Shown: positions 17,873 through 27,668, numbered from the stretch's first letter. The stretch is DNA of 64,000 nucleotides from Nostoc piscinale CENA21 (GCF_001298445.1 NZ_CP012036.1:6449525-6513524); one strand, 5' to 3'. A program made the numbers and translations. Notes: generated by a model not told the origin, from the letters alone.

Positions 17873-18193
17873 GGATAGAAAACAAAAAAGAATGATTAGG
17901 GACTAGGGACTAGGAACTAGTTATTGGAGAAATAAATCAGTACTTTTGAGCTAGACACTGATGCAAATAGAAATTATAAACATCATTCTAGCCCCTAACC
18001 TCTAGCCTTATTTTTGCATTTTGTTTTCGGTTACTGCTAGTAATTTTTACTTAGAGAGATATTTATCCAGCGATCGCCTATGCCTATATACGTAATCTTA
18101 CTACCCCACTTTAGCTAGATGTATGCGATCCCAATGCAGAAATAAAATTTTATTTATAAAACAAATATTAAAGTTTCTCAAAAGAGGCAAATA

Positions 18194-18394
18194 ATGGCAC
18201 TAAAACTAAAAGTTCCCAACATTACTTGTGAAGGATGTGCTGAAAAAATTACCGAATCTATCCATGTAATGGAACCTGATGCTCTGGTAGATGTTAATGT
18301 GCAAGATAAAACTGTCACCGTAGAATCTGCTGCTTCGGAAGAGTCAATCAAACAGGTGATTGTTGCATCTGGTTACAACATTGAAGGTTATTAA
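18194..18394 (+). CDS. Heavy-metal-associated (CopZ-like) domain protein
   Basis: A single HMA domain of 66 residues with the metal-binding pair CEGC (C12, C15) after the first strand (LKVPNIT) and the usual beta-alpha-beta-beta-alpha-beta order. Free-standing domains of this kind shuttle Cu(I) (Atx1/CopZ) or related soft metals to P-type ATPases. An AAGAGGC site precedes the ATG. A close relative with CSAC is encoded at 37530-37724 in a copper-type operon. No transporter gene is adjacent here. Confidence 0.85.
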   Translation: MALKLKVPNITCEGCAEKITESIHVMEPDALVDVNVQDKTVTVESAASEESIKQVIVASGYNIEGY

Positions 18395-18462
18395 TTCCTT
18401 CATAAAGGGTTTATAAGATTTTTAGATTAGTTGGTGCTGAATCTACAGCATAGTGCAATATT

Positions 18463-18492
18463 TGTAGGGGCTGAAGGTCATTTGCCCCTACA
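18463..18492. terminator. Hairpin 70 bases after the CopZ-like gene
   Basis: TGTAGGGGC and its perfect complement GCCCCTACA enclose a 12-base loop. It is the first strong fold downstream of the CopZ-like gene and could end its transcript, but no T run follows. It is also typical of the dispersed GTAGGGGC palindromes of this genome type. Confidence 0.5.
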
Positions 18493-19117
18493 GAATTTAG
18501 TATCAGGATATGCTCAATATATAGATTTGAGAACTACTTGATTCACTTGCAGTCTACCGACAAAATTACATCTCTCGTAAATTCACTTATTCAACAGATA
18601 AAACTATCTAAAAAGTCTAGTTAAAATCCTCTAACAACTCAGTTTGATTGAGGTGGTAATCCTTACCCAGTTGAAACTACATAGCATTCTTCCTATTTAT
18701 AAAGCATCTCGGTTTTTACGGACAAGGGCAAAATTTTATATTTTTTTAAATATTTAATTTGTATACATAAAATAAAGCGAACCCGAACAAAAAGTCTGCT
18801 ATTTGATTGTGTTCACACTTGTAAATAACTAACACCTGGAAACTACAGTGATTCTATTAAAAACAAATATAATTTCCGTATTTACACTGTTTTAAAAAAA
18901 AAAGGGTAAAGACGGACAGTAATTATCATAACTGTAAAGTTCAGTAGTTGTATTCAGGGTCATGTATTAAGATGATATTAAAATTATCCGATTATAGTTA
19001 ATTTGAGGCTATGACTATCAAGTATAGGGAAATATATCGATAATAAAAATACTGGTAATTTCTCTATTGTAAAAATTAGTAGGAATTTTTATCTCGAAAT
19101 AAGGCAGATACAAAAAA
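18493..19117. other. Long AT-rich intergenic region, no gene seen
   Basis: About 620 bases between the CopZ-like gene and the diguanylate cyclase with no supportable open frame. It holds several A/T runs (AAAAAAAAAAGGG near 18894) and presumably the promoter and a long leader of the cyclase gene. No riboswitch or recognised motif was identified. Confidence 0.4.
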
Positions 19118-20140
19118 ATGAATGTTTCAATTCTGGTCTTTGGAAGTGAGAAATTCGTCGCCAAACTTCCCGATCAGATACTGGATACAACCGCTTTTAC
19201 TTTAGAAGTGATAGCTGATTTTCATCAGGCAATTTCTCAACTAGAAAATGAACCACCTGATGTCATATTTATACAGGCAAGTTTGGATAAAAGTATAGAA
19301 CTATGCGGTTGGATAAAAAATCAGACCCAGCTATCTTGGTTGTATTGTATTCTTTTCGAGGATCGTTCCTATCAGTTAGCTACCAAAAGTGAGCAGGATT
19401 TGTGTTGGGAATGGGAAATGACTGCTACTGCACTTAGGCAAGGTGCAGATGCTTATATTTGGCAAGTAACAGATGAGATAATTGCTCAGAATCCAGTCAG
19501 TTTAGCTGCCCATCATCAGGTAATACTAGCTCAAGTCAATGTTGGTTTACGGAAAGCCCAAAAATACCGTGAACTGATGCGGACAAATGATTTATTATCT
19601 GCGATCGCTTTAGCAGATTCACTCACAGAAATTAGTAATCGTCGGGCGATGGAATGGGATTTACCTCGACAAGTCAAAAAAGCCCGGACTCAAGGTAATC
19701 CTTTGAGTTTGATTATTCTAGATATCGATTATTTCAAAAAAGTTAACGATACTTATGGGCATTTAGTAGGCGATCGCCTTTTACAATTATTAGCCGCTCG
19801 CCTACGGCACAACCTACGCTCTAAAGATACACCATTCCGTTACGGTGGCGAGGAATTTGTAATTGTGCTGACTAACACCACTGGCGAAGAAGCTGTCATC
19901 GTTGCCGAACGCTTAAATCGCATTGTTGCAGAACAACCATTTGCTATGAGCAAAGAACTAACTATCCCAATCACAATTAGTCTAGGTGTTGCTAGTTTGC
20001 AAGCAGATGATGATGATAAAGGTTATAGCTTGCTTCATCGTGCTGATCAATGCTTATTAAATGCCAAAGCTTTAGGACGAAACCGAGTTGTGAGTTGGGA
20101 ATATTCTGATTTCTCTAATCTGAGAGTTATGTCTTCTTAA
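19118..20140 (+). CDS. Diguanylate cyclase with degenerate receiver domain
   Basis: The protein has 340 residues. The N-terminal ~140 look like a response-regulator receiver, but the strand that should end in the phospho-acceptor Asp reads PDVIFIQAS, with Gln (Q53) in its place. It is thus unlikely to be phosphorylated. A linker helix follows (about 141-165). The C-terminal GGDEF domain is intact: LDIDYFKKVNDTYGHLVGD, then RYGGEEF (243-247). RSKD (234-237), five residues before the active loop, is the product-inhibition I-site. It should make cyclic di-GMP from GTP, with feedback inhibition. The signal sensed by the receiver-like part is unknown. Confidence 0.9.
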   Translation: MNVSILVFGSEKFVAKLPDQILDTTAFTLEVIADFHQAISQLENEPPDVIFIQASLDKSIELCGWIKNQTQLSWLYCILFEDRSYQLATKSEQDLCWEWEMTATALRQGADAYIWQVTDEIIAQNPVSLAAHHQVILAQVNVGLRKAQKYRELMRTNDLLSAIALADSLTEISNRRAMEWDLPRQVKKARTQGNPLSLIILDIDYFKKVNDTYGHLVGDRLLQLLAARLRHNLRSKDTPFRYGGEEFVIVLTNTTGEEAVIVAERLNRIVAEQPFAMSKELTIPITISLGVASLQADDDDKGYSLLHRADQCLLNAKALGRNRVVSWEYSDFSNLRVMSS

Positions 20141-20228
20141 AGAGGCAGGAGGAAAAGTCTTACTATTCCAGGCATTTAAGTTTTCAAATTGTCCTCACAT
20201 ATCTGACTACCGCTATATTTCATCCCCT

Positions 20229-20723
20229 TTACTCAGCACTCAGCACTTTCAAAGCAGTGGCGATCGCATCTAAAGCAGAATCCGCAAAATAAACATTATC
20301 TCCAGATAATTTCTGAAAGAAATTTCTGCTGTTTGTGTCGTCAATTAACAAAATAACAGGCTTATGTGCTTTCAACGCTAAGGCAATTTCGGAAGCAGTT
20401 CCTGCACCCATACCGCAAGCAATTACCACATGACTAGAAAGAACGTTGATGTTATTCCGTGCATTTCCTATGTCTGTGAAAATTGCAATATCCACCGCAG
20501 CCGAAATGCCATCTGGTTGACTACCAGGAAGAATACCTAGAGTTAACCCATTAGCGGACTTTGCACCCTGATTTGCGGCCTCCATCACGCCAACATTTCG
20601 TCCACCAGTCAACAAAATCCATCCTTGTTGGGCAATGAGTTTACCTAATTCATAAGCATTGTGTAAATCATTGTTTGTCGCCGTTTCTCCCGGCCCCATT
20701 ACCCCAATCACAATTTTCCGCAT
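20229..20723 (-). CDS. LOG-like SLOG-fold protein (TIGR00725 type)
   Basis: The 164-residue Rossmann-like protein is of the SLOG superfamily. The first nucleotide loop is VMGPGETAT, then LLTGGRNVGVMEAANQGAK, and the third is CGMGAGTASEIALALK, which stands where LOG phosphoribohydrolases carry PGGxGTxxE. It fits the TIGR00725 group, whose substrate is not established; nucleotide or nucleotide-derivative binding is likely. A membrane-anchored protein gene ends six bases before its start, so the two form an operon. Confidence 0.8.
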   Translation of the reverse strand: MRKIVIGVMGPGETATNNDLHNAYELGKLIAQQGWILLTGGRNVGVMEAANQGAKSANGLTLGILPGSQPDGISAAVDIAIFTDIGNARNNINVLSSHVVIACGMGAGTASEIALALKAHKPVILLIDDTNSRNFFQKLSGDNVYFADSALDAIATALKVLSAE

Positions 20724-20729
20724 TCAGCC

Positions 20730-21308
20730 TTACCATTTTTCAGCCCAATAAACAATTTCTGAGGCTGTACTATCAATAGCTACGCCGTAACTATCACCGT
20801 GATTCCATTTAAATCCCGGAGTACCTTTATCTTTCGCATTCAACACTAAAATTTCATAAGAAGGCGGAAAAGATTCTCTCTCAGCATCACCAGTGTAGAA
20901 AAAGGTAGTGGGAACACCATTAGGAAGGTTAGAGTGGACATTGGTATCGCCACCTAAGTATTTATGCTTGGCTAGTTTTCTGTATTTTGCTAATAATTGT
21001 TGAATTTGGGCGGGAGATTGTTTTTGTCGCACTTGGAAAAAAGTACTAGCTTGGGCAACCCCTGGAGAATAGGCAATTCGCACATCTGGGGAATCGACGG
21101 AAATTGTGCGGGGAAAATGCTGAATTTCGGCGGGACTTGCCCATAGTTGATTGCGGATTTCACTGTAACGGTCTGCATTAGTAATAATGCTTGATTCAGT
21201 AGTACTACTGAAAGCCCTCCGGATTAAAAAACTCCCGCCCACAATCCCTAAACTACCAAGGGAAAGGAAAACTATCATGGCGGCTTTAGCAAGGTGCGAT
21301 CGCTGCAT
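20730..21308 (-). CDS. Membrane-anchored hypothetical protein
   Basis: The 192-residue protein has an N-terminal membrane anchor or signal peptide (about residues 9-27, IVFLSLGSLGIVGGSFL), then an extracytoplasmic domain with no Cys. The domain has segments such as RIAYSPGVAQASTFFQVRQ and GFKWNHGDSYGVAIDST and ends YWAEKW. I recognise no family. The start codon region overlaps a HIP1 octamer. It is first in a two-gene operon with the SLOG-fold protein. Confidence 0.6.
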   Translation of the reverse strand: MQRSHLAKAAMIVFLSLGSLGIVGGSFLIRRAFSSTTESSIITNADRYSEIRNQLWASPAEIQHFPRTISVDSPDVRIAYSPGVAQASTFFQVRQKQSPAQIQQLLAKYRKLAKHKYLGGDTNVHSNLPNGVPTTFFYTGDAERESFPPSYEILVLNAKDKGTPGFKWNHGDSYGVAIDSTASEIVYWAEKW

Positions 21309-21469
21309 TGCGTTGGGTGCTGCTAAACTTTATCTGCATATACCCAACAAATAAACTATATTCGTAAGATTGCGGAGCTAATATTTATAATATTGATGAA
21401 ATCTTTGTGTAATCAGGGAAAATACGGCAACTTCATAAAATTCTTGTAAATCAAATGAGGCTGAAATCC

Positions 21470-21621
21470 CCGACTTCTTCTAAATAAAAGGTCAAAAGTT
21501 AAAAGTCAAAAATTATCTAGCTTTTTAATTTTGGCTTCCTTGTAGGGGTGTAGGTGTTCAAAAGCTTGACACCCCTACACCCTCACACCCCTACACCCAT
21601 TGTTATTAAAGAAGTCGGGTA
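21470..21621. repeat. Terminator-type palindrome split by other repeats
   Basis: ATCCCCGACTTCTT (21470-21483) and AAAGAAGTCGGGTATCT (about 21607-21623) are the two arms of a CCCGACTT/AAGTCGGG hairpin that occurs intact as a terminator at 31141. Here about 120 bases of other repeats separate them: GTCAAAAGT units, then a GGTGTAGGTGTTCAA/TTGACACCCCTACACC fold-back (21547-21580) and further ACACCCCTACACC. The block lies just downstream of the prenyltransferase gene and may still serve as its terminator. Confidence 0.55.
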
Positions 21622-21632
21622 TCTGAGTAAGA

Positions 21633-22514
21633 TTAAAGCCAGCCAACAATCATTCCTGCCAGTAAAATAAAGCCAATCCACACATTCTGCCGAAACATTT
21701 GGGCGTAAGCCGCATTTGGTAAGTCTTGTTGTTTCAATCGCCAATATTGCCAACCCCAACCGATACTCGCCAAGGCGAGAGTTATCCAAAAAGCGAGGTG
21801 TAGATGAATCTCAATCCCCAACCAACCTAATAACAAGATTGTGCCAGCAAAGAAAATACCGATCGCATCTGGGGCGTAATTACCAAAAAACAAAGCACTA
21901 GAATTAATACCTATGCGTCGGTCATCTTCGCGATCGCTCATAGCATACACAGTATCAAATCCCAACGTCCAAAGTATAGTTGCGCCCCAAAGTAACCAAG
22001 TTGGTTGAGAAAGATTTTGCGTAACAGCACTCCAACTAATCAACACCGCAAAACCCCAAGCAATCGATAGTACCAATTGCGGCACCGGAAAAACGCGCTT
22101 TGCCCCTGGATACAGGAGAATTACGGGGACTGCGGCAACCGAAAGCCAAAAACTCAAGGGATTCAAATAAAATGCCAACATCGCCGCACATCCCAGGGCG
22201 ACAATTGCCACGGCAATGCCAACTTTAATTGATAAAGCACGAGAAGCTAAAGGGCGATCGCGTGTTCTTTCCACTTCTGGATCAATATCTTTATCCCACA
22301 AGTCATTAACTACACACCCAGCCGCACTTGTGGCCAGAGTACCCAAAACAATCACTCCCACTAAAGGTAAAGGCGGTTGACCAGCCGCCGCCAAAACCAC
22401 AGCCCACAAGGCCGGAATCATCAAAATTAACCGTCCTTCTGGTTTATGCCACCGTAAAAGCCGGATAATCACAGACCACACAGGTTCTTGGTTGCTTTCT
22501 GGCGTACTCAACAT
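21633..22514 (-). CDS. ubiA: 4-hydroxybenzoate solanesyltransferase (UbiA family)
   Basis: The 293-residue polytopic prenyltransferase has both Asp-rich motifs that bind the prenyl diphosphate and Mg: NDLWDKDIDPEVERTRDRP (about 89-107) and the second site YAMSDREDDRRIG (about 196). About eight membrane helices follow the UbiA pattern. In cyanobacteria this enzyme attaches the solanesyl chain to 4-hydroxybenzoate, an early step to plastoquinone-9. It is divergent from the exopolyphosphatase gene, with 278 bases between. Confidence 0.92.
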   Translation of the reverse strand: MLSTPESNQEPVWSVIIRLLRWHKPEGRLILMIPALWAVVLAAAGQPPLPLVGVIVLGTLATSAAGCVVNDLWDKDIDPEVERTRDRPLASRALSIKVGIAVAIVALGCAAMLAFYLNPLSFWLSVAAVPVILLYPGAKRVFPVPQLVLSIAWGFAVLISWSAVTQNLSQPTWLLWGATILWTLGFDTVYAMSDREDDRRIGINSSALFFGNYAPDAIGIFFAGTILLLGWLGIEIHLHLAFWITLALASIGWGWQYWRLKQQDLPNAAYAQMFRQNVWIGFILLAGMIVGWL

Positions 22515-22792
22515 AGAAATTCAGCAGAAATTACTAAAATTTGCTCAGTTAATACTTCTTTACATCTATAGAATAACTTTATTTGTTATTTGTAAAAACA
22601 CAACCTAAATTTGCAACGATGGATACATAATTCACCGTCACTTAAGTTGTAAATGGCAGGGTAAATCTACCAAGCTCAGGTAGCGTCTCGATACCATCAG
22701 TCTGAGAAGGCATCTGTAGCACCCAGTTTCAAAGTCCATAATCCCGCAATCCCATCTTTTATCGTCCTTCCTAAATAGAGAGAGAAAACTAG

Positions 22793-24443
22793 ATGCTAAA
22801 TTTAGTTTCCGCTGTCTGGGAGAGTATGAAAACTCAACCAGTTCAGCAACAACGGATTATTGCTGCCATTGATTTGGGAACAAATTCTCTGCACATGGTA
22901 GTGGTAAAAATCGACCCAACCCTACCAGCTTTTAGTATTTTTACCAGAGAAAAAGAGACGGTGAGATTGGGCGATCGCAATTTAGTTACTGGCGAGTTAA
23001 AACCAGAAGTCATGGATAGGGCGATCGCCACTTTAAGACGCTTCCAAGCAGTTGCAAAAACTTTTAATGCCGAAACCATCATTGCTGTAGCTACCAGTGC
23101 AGTGCGGGAAGCCCCCAACGGTAGAGATTTTCTCCAAAGAATCGACAGCGAGTTGGGTTTAAGTGTTGACTTGATTTCTGGTCAAGAAGAAGCACGCCGC
23201 ATCTATTTAGGAGTGCTGTCGGGGATGGAATTTAACAACCAGCCCCACATCATTATTGATATTGGCGGTGGTTCCACAGAAATTATTTTGGGAGATAGTC
23301 AAGAACCGCGTATACTCACCAGTACCAAAGTTGGTGCTGTCCGGCTGACAGGGGAATTTATCACTACCGACCCCATCAGCAATAGCGAGTTGCGATATCT
23401 GCAAGCGTATGTCAGGGGAATGCTAGAACGTTCTGTAGACGATGTTTTAGCTAATATTCAGTTTGGCGAATCGCCCAGATTAGTGGGAACATCCGGCACA
23501 ATTGAAACTTTAGCCATGATTGATGCTAGGGAAAAGTTAGGTACAATCCCTTCCACCCTGAATGGCTATCAATTGAGTCTTCAGGATTTGCGCGGCTGGG
23601 TGAATCGCTTGGCAACAATGACCAATGTGGAAAGAACAGCCATTCCAGGAATGCCAGAAAAACGGTCAGAAGTGATTTTGGCAGGTGCGGTAGTTCTGCA
23701 AGAAGCAATGACCTTGTTGGGTGTAGATGCGGTTACGCTATGCGGGCGGGCGTTGCGCGAAGGCGTAATTGTCGATTGGATGCTGACTCACGGTTTAATC
23801 GAAGACCGCTTGCGTTACCAAAGTTCCATTCGCCAGCGCAGTGTATTGAAACAGGTTAGCAAATACCACATCAATATTGAACATAGCGATCGCGTGGCTG
23901 TTTTTGCCTTGAGTTTATTTGACCAAACTCAAGGCATTCTCCACAACTGGGGAGATGAGGAACGTCAACTTTTATGGGCAGCAGCCATCTTACACAATTG
24001 CGGTCATCATATCAGCCATTCATCTCACCACAAACACTCATACTATCTAATTCGCAATGGTGAATTATTAGGCTATACCGAAACCGAAATCGAAATTATT
24101 GCCAACTTAGCCCGTTATCATCGCAAATCCCCACCCAAGAAAAAGCACGAAAATTTCCGCAATTTGTTGAGTAAAAATCATCGACAAATAGTCTGTCAAT
24201 TAAGTGCAATTCTCCGATTAGCTGTTGCTTTAGATAGACGACAAATTGGGGCAATATCTCAGGTAAAATTTAGTTATTATCCTGATTTACATCAGGTTAG
24301 TCTGTCAATCTTCCCCGCAAATCCTGATGATGATTGCTCCTTAGAAATGTGGAGTTTAGATTACAAAAAAAGGCGTATTTGAAGCAGAGTTTGGGGTGCA
24401 ATTAGTTGCGACTTTGGAAACTACAAAATTCGCAGTTAACTAG
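22793..24443 (+). CDS. ppx: Exopolyphosphatase (Ppx/GppA), C-terminus frameshifted
   Basis: Ppx/GppA phosphatase of the sugar-kinase/HSP70 fold: AAIDLGTNSLHMVVV (phosphate loop 1), VATSAVREAPNG, then IDIGGGSTEIILG (loop 2) and an HD-like C-terminal half (LHNCGHHISHSSHHKHSYY). It degrades polyphosphate or pppGpp. As sequenced, the frame stops at 24382. Removing one A from the A7 run at 24365-24371 continues through GVFEAEFGVQLVATLETTKF to a TAG at 24441-24443, giving about 549 residues, the usual length. The extension is clearly coding-like, so the stop is probably an indel artefact. The start could be this ATG or the Met twelve codons later. Confidence 0.88.
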
Positions 24444-24462
24444 AAAACAGTAAAGCTTAAAT

Positions 24463-24711
24463 GGGAGTATCCACTATTGGAAGAAACACCAAGCGATTGG
24501 AAATCGCGGTTCATCTTGCACACAAACAAAGTCCGCCTATGCGGACTATCTTGAAACCCGCGCAGGCGGTGAGGGGGTCGCAGTCTTGGCGGTTCCCGTC
24601 GATTGCGACCCCCCGAACCCGAAGGGGTTTAGTTTGTATAGTCCCAGACTTCAGTCTGTTCGCGTAGCGTGCGCCTTAGCGCAGGGCTACGTGCTGAAAG
24701 TGGATGCACCC
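24463..24711. mobile_element. 249-bp MITE with 8-bp target duplication
   Basis: GCTTAAAT occurs directly at both edges (24455-24462 and 24712-24719). Immediately inside are inverted ends: GGGAGTATCCACT on the left, and the complement of GGGTGCATCCACT on the right (11 of 13 matching). The interior has no transposase but holds hairpins: AGTCCGC-N4-GCGGACT near 24510, and GTAGC/GCTAC around 24664-24692. The flanking duplication and ends make this a non-autonomous transposon. It sits 20 bases after the corrected stop of ppx. Confidence 0.75.
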
Positions 24712-24812
24712 GCTTAAATTGTAGGGTGCGTTACAGCTAATCTTGATTCTCCCAAAATCCCAAATCTTTCCATAGCCATAACACACCCTACTCAATACTG
24801 TAATCCTGTTCT

Positions 24813-25994
24813 CTATAACGGCAAAATTACCGTAAATGTAGAGCCTTTTCCCAATTGAGAATCTACCTTGATTTCACCATGTAATAATTGAATTAACCGA
24901 GATACAATTGCCAATCCCAAACCTGTACCATGAGAATCTGATGTTTTTTGTTCACTGACGACACGAAAATACGGCTGGAAAATTTTACTTTGAGCGTCCA
25001 AAGCAATACCTAATCCAGTATCAGTAATAGATATAGCCCAAGTTTGTTCAGATTCCTGGTAACATTGCAAACTCACACTTCCAGATTCTGTATAGCGAAT
25101 GGCGTTGCTGAGTAAATTCGTTAGAATTTGCTGAACCCGCAACGGATCTGTAGTAACTTGATTGGGAGCGCGTTCGCAATCCACAATTAAAGATAATTCT
25201 TTGTTACGTGCTAAAGGTTCAATAATCTCAACAACTGAGTTAATTAACTCACGCATATCAATGACAGTCGGCTGTAAAATCATTCTGCCAGCATCATAAC
25301 GAGAGATTTCCAGAGTATCGTTAATTAACCGCAGAATCAGTCTCCCGCTTTTCATCACTCGCTCGATACTTTCGAGATTAGAATAGGAATCTTTGAGTTC
25401 GGGATTTTGACGCTGCTGACGCAGAAATAAGTCGGCGTAACCAATAATGGAAGTTAACGGTGTTTTAAGTTCATGCGCTAACTGCGACAGACTATCTTTA
25501 CTAGCGCGAACCAAGCGAGTGAGTTCTTGGTTAGTCAAACGTAACTGACTTTGGAGTTGTTCTAACTCTTGTAGCCTTCCGTGAGTATAACTGTTAAAGC
25601 AACGAGCGATCGCTTCATCAATCACTGTATCAATCAGGCGCACAGCCCGCAACAGTTCCACAGAAGATGCTTTTAATAAATCTTCTTCCAGAAAAGAGAA
25701 AATGATAAACCGCAATAAACGATACTCTCGCGCGATTTCTGCTGGTTCAAATCCTTGTTCAGCACGCAGCAAGCCATGTTCTAAACTTGCATCAACTACT
25801 GTTTGTAAATCGCTTTTTTCCGATTCTGAAAGTACTGTGGCTAACGCTTTTAAAACTCTAGGTAAACTATCACGTACAGCTTTAAAAGTTAGCTCCTTAG
25901 TCGCTTCAATTTGTTCATCTTGATAAACTGCTTCTACCCATTGCTCAACAATCGCATCACTTTTATTAATCAGAGTTTGGCTAAAATCCATCAT
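24813..25994 (-). CDS. Sensor histidine kinase with RsbRD-like N-terminus
   Basis: The soluble kinase has 393 residues and no membrane helix. Residues 1-135 form a helical bundle like the RsbRD N-terminal domain (stress-sensor regulators), with LSESEKSDLQTVVDASLEHG and GFEPAEIAREYRLLR. A coiled linker is followed by HisKA with the phospho-acceptor box LAHELKTPLTS (H174), then HATPase with N-box LLSNAIRYTESG, DTGLGI and GTGLGLAIVSRL. It phosphorylates an unknown response regulator; no receiver gene is adjacent. All motifs are intact, so it should be active. Confidence 0.9.
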   Translation of the reverse strand: MMDFSQTLINKSDAIVEQWVEAVYQDEQIEATKELTFKAVRDSLPRVLKALATVLSESEKSDLQTVVDASLEHGLLRAEQGFEPAEIAREYRLLRFIIFSFLEEDLLKASSVELLRAVRLIDTVIDEAIARCFNSYTHGRLQELEQLQSQLRLTNQELTRLVRASKDSLSQLAHELKTPLTSIIGYADLFLRQQRQNPELKDSYSNLESIERVMKSGRLILRLINDTLEISRYDAGRMILQPTVIDMRELINSVVEIIEPLARNKELSLIVDCERAPNQVTTDPLRVQQILTNLLSNAIRYTESGSVSLQCYQESEQTWAISITDTGLGIALDAQSKIFQPYFRVVSEQKTSDSHGTGLGLAIVSRLIQLLHGEIKVDSQLGKGSTFTVILPL

Positions 25995-26145
25995 TTATTT
26001 AAGGATAGTCAGCATCTTCAACAAGAAGTAGCTTAGTGCGTTTTTAATATTCTTCGCACCTTACAAAAGATGGAATTTAGGTAAAAATATCTGTCTTTTG
26101 TTAGAGTTTGACAAGACAACATCGTAGTCTTAACAGCAATATCCC

Positions 26146-26174
26146 CGACTTATTTAATAATTCAGGGATCTGAA
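26146..26174 (-). terminator. Probable terminator of the ATP-grasp gene
   Basis: On the minus strand ATCCCTGAATTAT and ATAAGTCGGGGAT pair across a three-base loop with two mismatches, 25 bases past the ATP-grasp stop. It belongs to the same CCCGACTTAT palindrome family as the perfect copy at 31141. Confidence 0.5.
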
Positions 26175-26199
26175 ACACACAATTTTTATCCAATTTAAT

Positions 26200-27210
26200 T
26201 CAATTAGAGTTCAGACAAACTTGCTCATTTTCCAATGCTTTCAGAATTTTGAAATATAAATTCTCAACTCGTTGTATCTGCATTTCACCAATAGAAGCAA
26301 AATTAGTTAAACTAGGAGAACCATTAATTTCGATAATTACATAATTGTTCATTGGCTGAGTTATATCATCAGTAATCACATCTAAACCAGACAATCTTAA
26401 ACCCATATCTTTTGTAGCGTTTACCGCTAACTTTTTAAAGTCAGGATGGATATTTTCTGTCATATCTACTCCCTGACCGCCACTTGATAAATTAGCATTA
26501 TCTAACAAATAAACAACCTGATTTTCGGGGATGACACTATCTAACTTCAGCTTTTGTCGTTTTAATTTGCGCTTGATGCGGAAATCATCAGCATCTACAT
26601 TATTTTTTCTGCCATTCGCAGTCAATTCTGCTGATTTTTTTTGCATTAGTTCTACAATAGTAGACTTGCCGTCACCAACAATACACAAAGGAATTCTTTG
26701 ATAAACTGCGAGGACTTCATCGTCTATGACGACAATTCTGTAATCGTTACCAGAATAAAATCTCTCGACTATAAATCCGGGAGTGATGCGGAGGATTTTT
26801 TTCGCAACTTGATAGTATTCAGTTTTATTATATACTTTGGTAACAAATCTGCCTTGACTGAGATTAATCGGCTTCACAATTACGGGCAAACCTAATTCTT
26901 GAGCATAATCAAATCCAGCATCTATATTTCTTTCACTGCCTATTTTTTCACATATTTTTTTTGCTAAAAAAAAGTTTGTCCTTCGGTAACTTTATATCCA
27001 AAGTGTTTTAAAAAAAAAGTTTGAATATGCTTTATCTTTAGCTATCTCGGCAGAACCAAAACCATTGATATTTAATTTACTATGACTAAAACAAGCTTTA
27101 TTGCCGTTTTTAAATGTAATATGCCCAACAAAAGCATATTCTGGGTCTACTACAACTACTGCTCCTATTTGGGAAGCAATTTTTTGAATTATCGATGTTA
27201 ATAATGGCAT
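26200..27210 (-). CDS. ATP-grasp ligase, cyanophycin-synthetase-like, double frameshift
   Basis: Two minus-strand frames make one ATP-grasp protein of about 336 residues. The N-terminal part (ATG at 27210; VVDPEYAFVGHITFKNG, AEIAKDKAYSNFF) runs into an A9 run at 27010-27018 with one base too many. It resumes as HFGYKVTEGQTF and breaks again at the A8 run 26966-26973, one base short. From there the ATP-binding core continues without interruption: LPVIVKPINLSQG, YRIVVIDDEVLAVYQR, then the metal-binding IIEINGSPSL. The spacing resembles the ATP-grasp module of cyanophycin synthetase and glutathione-synthetase-like ligases. The substrate is unknown. The compensating homopolymer indels suggest sequence error. 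Confidence 0.75.
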
Positions 27211-27668
27211 TTTCTGTATACAGAAGTATTAATTCGCAGAAATTTTAACGAATTACTAAACAGTTGGTCAAGCTAATTAAAATCAGGCACTTTTTCGGAT
27301 TTTTATCTCAGCAATTAAAAATATTGCTCAATAAATTTAATAATATTTGATAAAAATTAATATTATTTTTTCAGATATAAATAGCCTTTGAGGAGGTAAT
27401 TTTGGATACGGAATTTCAAAAATGTATATATTAAAACATTAAGAAATTTTTCCGGTTGGTATTAAATGTGCGTGTAGAAGTAAGTAACTCTCGTGGAGAT
27501 GCCACACTTGTTAATATTCAAATTTTGGATTGGTTTTGACCTTCGTTAGTTGCTAATGAAGGCTTTGAGAGCGATCGCAAGTTTAATTAACAAGATAAGT
27601 TCTTGTAAAATAATCCGCGAAATCTTGACAATCCAAAAATAATAGAATAACAAGGTGGCAGCAACTTG

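Noticed and set aside
24461..24667. Plus-strand open frame of 68 codons
   Set aside because: It lies wholly inside the MITE and is read through its hairpins; such frames arise from the repeat itself.
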